Below are positions 7,019 through 9,348 of a stretch of 9,348 nt of DNA, piece after piece (position 1 is the stretch's first letter; every line of letters starts with the position of its first letter). The stretch comes from Pseudomonadota bacterium (GTDB taxonomy: Bacteria; Pseudomonadota; Gammaproteobacteria; Legionellales; Legionellaceae). Below the pieces are notes generated by a model, which saw nothing but the letters and a program-made list of their open reading frames with translations, did no database searches and was not told the DNA's origin. The stretch lies in contig JAKBCM010000049.1 in assembly GCA_021807845.1 (NCBI GenBank), positions 1 to 9,348 on the forward strand, given 5' to 3'. The position numbers and the translations under genes are program-made.

Positions 7019-7990
7019 ATGAGTAAAAGACGGCTCAACATTCAACAATCGGCACGAGTTGAAAAAAAACAACTGCGATATCGCCAATCCGCAGGAATAG
7101 ATGAACATTCATCAACCAAAGAAGGACTCGTCATCACGCGATTCAGTCGTCATGCCTTGATAGAGTCTGAAGACGCTAGCCGCATTCAATGCTCGATACG
7201 ACCAAATATTGACTCTCTCGTCGCAGGTGATCGCATTGTTTGGCAAGCACTGTCTCCTAAACAAGGAGTTATACTAAGCCGCTATCCACGTCAATCCGTG
7301 CTTGGGCGTCCTGATCAGCGTGGGCAAATCAAACCTGTTGCGGCAAACATCAGCCAAATCATGATAGTCATTGCAGCAAAACCTGAAATCTCTTGGCCTT
7401 TACTTGATAGTTACTTAGTCATGGCAGAATATTTAAACCTAAAAGCGTGTATTGTCCTCAATAAAATTGATTTACCCTGTGAACACGTCAAAGCACGATT
7501 AATTGAGCAATATGAACCTTTAGGATATGCCATTATAATGACTAGCGTGAAAGATACCTGCGGCGATACATCTCTAAAACATATCTTGGATCACGAAACC
7601 AGCGTGTTTGTGGGTCAATCTGGTGTGGGAAAATCTTCCCTAATCAGCAGCATTTTGCCAACCGTTACAAACATCCAAACAGAAGATATCTCGGTGCGCA
7701 CTGCATTAGGCAAGCACACAACAAGCAGCTCTATCCTGTATCACATACCTACTGGCGGTGCATTGATTGATTCCCCAGGTGTTCGTGAGTTTGGACTTTG
7801 GCATATGCCAGATAGAGCCATTGCTATGGGTTATCTTGAATTCAGACCCTATTTATCACAATGCAAATTTCGCGATTGCAACCACAAAGACACGATGGGC
7901 TGCGCATTAATTAAGGCGCTTGAAATGGGCTTAATTAGCAAAGATAGACATGATAATTTCATTAAAATTTCCACGCAATTTGCACAATAA
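7019..7990 (+). CDS. rsgA: Small ribosomal subunit biogenesis GTPase RsgA
   Basis: RsgA (YjeQ/YloQ) is a circularly permuted GTPase that checks late maturation of the 30S decoding centre. The 323-residue product starts with a basic segment (MSKRRLNIQQ) typical of proteobacterial members, then an OB-fold region (about 35-90). GTPase motifs follow in permuted order: G4 as NKID (148-151), G5-like TSVKD (175-179), G1 as GQSGVGKS (199-206), and G3 as DSPG (251-254) in the conserved DSPGVREFGL. The C-terminal zinc-binding motif is C282, C287, H289 and C295 in CKFRDCNHKDTMGC. The length is slightly short of E. coli (350) because both termini are trimmed. AAGG at 7003-7006 is 12 nt before the ATG, a little far. 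It is divergent from cca, so rsgA and orn remain neighbours as in many gammaproteobacteria. Confidence 0.97.
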   Translation: MSKRRLNIQQSARVEKKQLRYRQSAGIDEHSSTKEGLVITRFSRHALIESEDASRIQCSIRPNIDSLVAGDRIVWQALSPKQGVILSRYPRQSVLGRPDQRGQIKPVAANISQIMIVIAAKPEISWPLLDSYLVMAEYLNLKACIVLNKIDLPCEHVKARLIEQYEPLGYAIIMTSVKDTCGDTSLKHILDHETSVFVGQSGVGKSSLISSILPTVTNIQTEDISVRTALGKHTTSSSILYHIPTGGALIDSPGVREFGLWHMPDRAIAMGYLEFRPYLSQCKFRDCNHKDTMGCALIKALEMGLISKDRHDNFIKISTQFAQ

Positions 7991-7998
7991 GATGATAG

Positions 7999-8023
7999 AA
8001 TTGCCGCCGAATCTAGGGCAATT
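7999..8023. repeat. Short inverted repeat between rsgA and benE
   Basis: AATTGCC (7999-8005) and GGCAATT (8017-8023) are perfect 7-nt inverted arms around an 11-nt loop, starting 9 nt after the rsgA stop. No T-run follows, so it is not a canonical intrinsic terminator. It could be a weak RNA hairpin in an rsgA-benE transcript or chance. TTGTCA at 8022-8027, overlapping the right arm, resembles a -35 box, but no good -10 follows. Confidence 0.25.
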
Positions 8024-8075
8024 GTCAGCACACCCTAAATCAACTGAATGTTCATCTGATTGGCGAGGCCCGACT

Positions 8076-9257
8076 ATGTTTAAATATTTTTCATTTGCCA
8101 ACATGACGGCGGGGTTTATTGCGGTAATAGTTGGTTTTACTAGTTCCGCAGTCCTTATTTTTGAAGCAGCCACATCTCTTGGAGCAACACCACAAGAAAT
8201 CAGCTCATGGCTTTTTGCCCTAGGTTCGAGCTTAGCTGCCACGTGCATTGGGTTTTCATTATATTATCGTGTGCCTATTCTAACCGGTTGGTCGACACCA
8301 GGTGCTGCCTTACTGGCAAGCAGCTTGGCAGGATACACCATGCCTGAGGCTATTGGTGCATTTTTGTTTGCCTCAAGCTTGGTTGTTTTAACTGGCGTAA
8401 CAGGCATTTTTGAAAGAATCACTACCCATATTCCGCGTGCACTAACCACAGCGATGCTAGCAGGTATTCTCATTCGATTTGGCATGAATATTTTTACTGC
8501 TATGCAACAACAGTTTGTCTTGATAGGTGCTATGCTCATCACTTATCTCATAGGAAAAAGAATCTTTCCTAGATATGTCATTATTTTTGTCTTGTTGATT
8601 GGCGTCTTATTTGCTGAACTACAAGGCTTATTTCATATTGATTCATTTCAATTTAAGCTAGCTACTCCCATATTTACTTTCCCAGTATTTTCTTTATCCG
8701 CTTTAATAAGTGTCGGGCTCCCTCTATTTATTGTCACTATGACCTCACAAAATATTCCTGGCGTCGCTGTACTCAATTCGTCTGGCTATCATCCACCTAT
8801 TTCTCCTCTCATGACATGCACTGGGATCATAAATTTTCTATTCGCACCTTTTGGTTGCTATTCCATTTGTTTAGCTGCCCTGACAGCCGCGATTTGCACC
8901 AGCAAAGAAGCAGACCAAAATCCTGAAAATCGCTTCAAATCTACTGTGTTTGCTGGTCTTTGTTGGTTGTTTATCGGCACATTTGGGGCAACGATAGTGA
9001 CCTTATTTTTTGCATTTCCAAATGAGTTGATTTTAGCCATTGCAGGACTTGCTTTACTGAGTACCATTGCAAATAGTTTAAAGGTTGCTTTGGATGATGA
9101 AAAGGACAGGGAGCCTGCTCTCATTACCATTCTTGTATCAGCATCTGGTTTTACGCTATTTGGCATTGCCCCAGCCTTCTGGGGATTACTAGCGGGAATA
9201 TTATCCTCAATGCTTCTAAACTGGCGAAAAACCAAACGAGTTGTTATGGCTGCCTAA
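8076..9257 (+). CDS. benE: BenE-family membrane transporter (benzoate/H+ symporter family)
   Basis: The protein belongs to the BenE family (COG3135; E. coli member YdcO), whose founding member from Acinetobacter imports benzoate with protons. From the chosen ATG it has 393 residues, the usual length, with about 10-12 hydrophobic segments throughout. Family blocks are MTAGFIAVIVGFTSSAV (10-26), the signature GWSTPGAALL (71-80), TMTSQNIPGVAVL (221-233), GYHPPISPL (237-245) and AALTAAICT (267-275). The frame is open upstream to an ATG at 7950 inside rsgA and includes another ATG at 7992. The start at 8076 is preferred because homology begins there and GAGG (8065-8068) stands 7 nt before it. The lack of ben or cat genes nearby leaves the true substrate open. 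Co-transcription with rsgA is possible (85-nt gap). Confidence 0.88.
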   Translation: MFKYFSFANMTAGFIAVIVGFTSSAVLIFEAATSLGATPQEISSWLFALGSSLAATCIGFSLYYRVPILTGWSTPGAALLASSLAGYTMPEAIGAFLFASSLVVLTGVTGIFERITTHIPRALTTAMLAGILIRFGMNIFTAMQQQFVLIGAMLITYLIGKRIFPRYVIIFVLLIGVLFAELQGLFHIDSFQFKLATPIFTFPVFSLSALISVGLPLFIVTMTSQNIPGVAVLNSSGYHPPISPLMTCTGIINFLFAPFGCYSICLAALTAAICTSKEADQNPENRFKSTVFAGLCWLFIGTFGATIVTLFFAFPNELILAIAGLALLSTIANSLKVALDDEKDREPALITILVSASGFTLFGIAPAFWGLLAGILSSMLLNWRKTKRVVMAA

Positions 9258-9348
9258 GGTAAGAGGACTGCATCGGAGATTCATTTAAGTTCGCAGGCAA
9301 CGTTTCTGGTTCTAATGGCAATACTGTACGGGTGATTTTTCCCAAGTA
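9244..9348 (-). CDS. Possible C-terminal end of an unrecognised convergent gene
   Basis: On the minus strand a frame is open from the window edge for 34 codons to a TAA at 9244-9246, overlapping the last 14 nt of benE. The translation is proline- and leucine-containing (it includes TRTVLPLEPETLPANLNES) and looks protein-like, but I do not recognise the family. A second minus frame is open for about 21 codons, so openness alone is weak evidence. If real, it would be a gene convergent with benE; otherwise positions 9258-9348 are plain intergenic DNA, with no terminator that I can see. Confidence 0.3.
   Translation of the reverse strand, partial: YLGKITRTVLPLEPETLPANLNESPMQSSYLRQP

Noticed and set aside
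7950..8075. N-terminal extension of BenE from ATG at 7950 (or 7992).
   Set aside because: The first ATG lies inside rsgA, the extra 42 residues resemble no membrane-protein start, and family similarity plus the GAGG site point to 8076.
8858..9235. Minus-strand frame of 125 residues opposite benE, and similar ones at 8264-8542 and 7931-8248.
   Set aside because: All are antisense to clear coding sequence and their translations mirror the codon bias of the genes above them.
1..9348. An undescribed defence, mobile or biosynthetic system.
   Set aside because: All long frames belong to known housekeeping or transporter families. I saw no CRISPR repeats, transposase, integrase, attachment sites, tRNA, or cluster of unknown genes.

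Overview
The window reads as ordinary chromosomal DNA of a moderately AT-rich gammaproteobacterium. Pointers to this group are the hemC-hemD-hemX-hemY order, an oligoribonuclease of the E. coli Orn type, a multifunctional (HD-domain) CCA-adding enzyme, and rsgA lying close to orn and divergent from it. Base composition and the presence of queH would suit the Legionellales or a neighbouring order. That placement is an inference; no rRNA or marker comparison was possible.

Region 1 (1-3503, + strand) is a haem-biosynthesis operon: the 3' half of hemC, then hemD, hemX and hemY. All three junctions are ATGA overlaps, so translation is probably coupled along the operon. HemC and HemD are the consecutive enzymes from porphobilinogen to uroporphyrinogen III. 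HemX and HemY are inner-membrane proteins of poorly defined function that accompany them in this group. The promoter and hemC start lie outside the window.

Region 2 (3529-6913, - strand) is a tight four-gene cluster, read cca, orn, queH, then a cation-efflux (CDF) gene. The junctions are an ATGA overlap, a 3-nt gap and a 17-nt gap. Three of the genes act on RNA: tRNA 3'-CCA synthesis, clearance of 2-5 nt RNA, and the last step of queuosine synthesis in tRNA. The fourth is a zinc-type transporter with a histidine-rich N terminus. It converges on hemY with only 25 nt between the stops.

Region 3 (6914-7018) is a 105-nt divergent promoter region. Region 4 (7019-9257, + strand) holds rsgA, a ribosome-assembly GTPase, and a benE-family membrane transporter with no benzoate-catabolism genes beside it. 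The last ~100 nt contain only an open minus-strand frame that could be the C-terminal end of a further convergent gene.

I found no tRNA, rRNA, CRISPR array, insertion sequence, prophage gene or evident undescribed system. The points most worth a second look are the use of QueH for queuosine synthesis, the RNA-plus-metal operon, a seven-codon leader frame whose stop overlaps the cca start, and the isolated benE gene.
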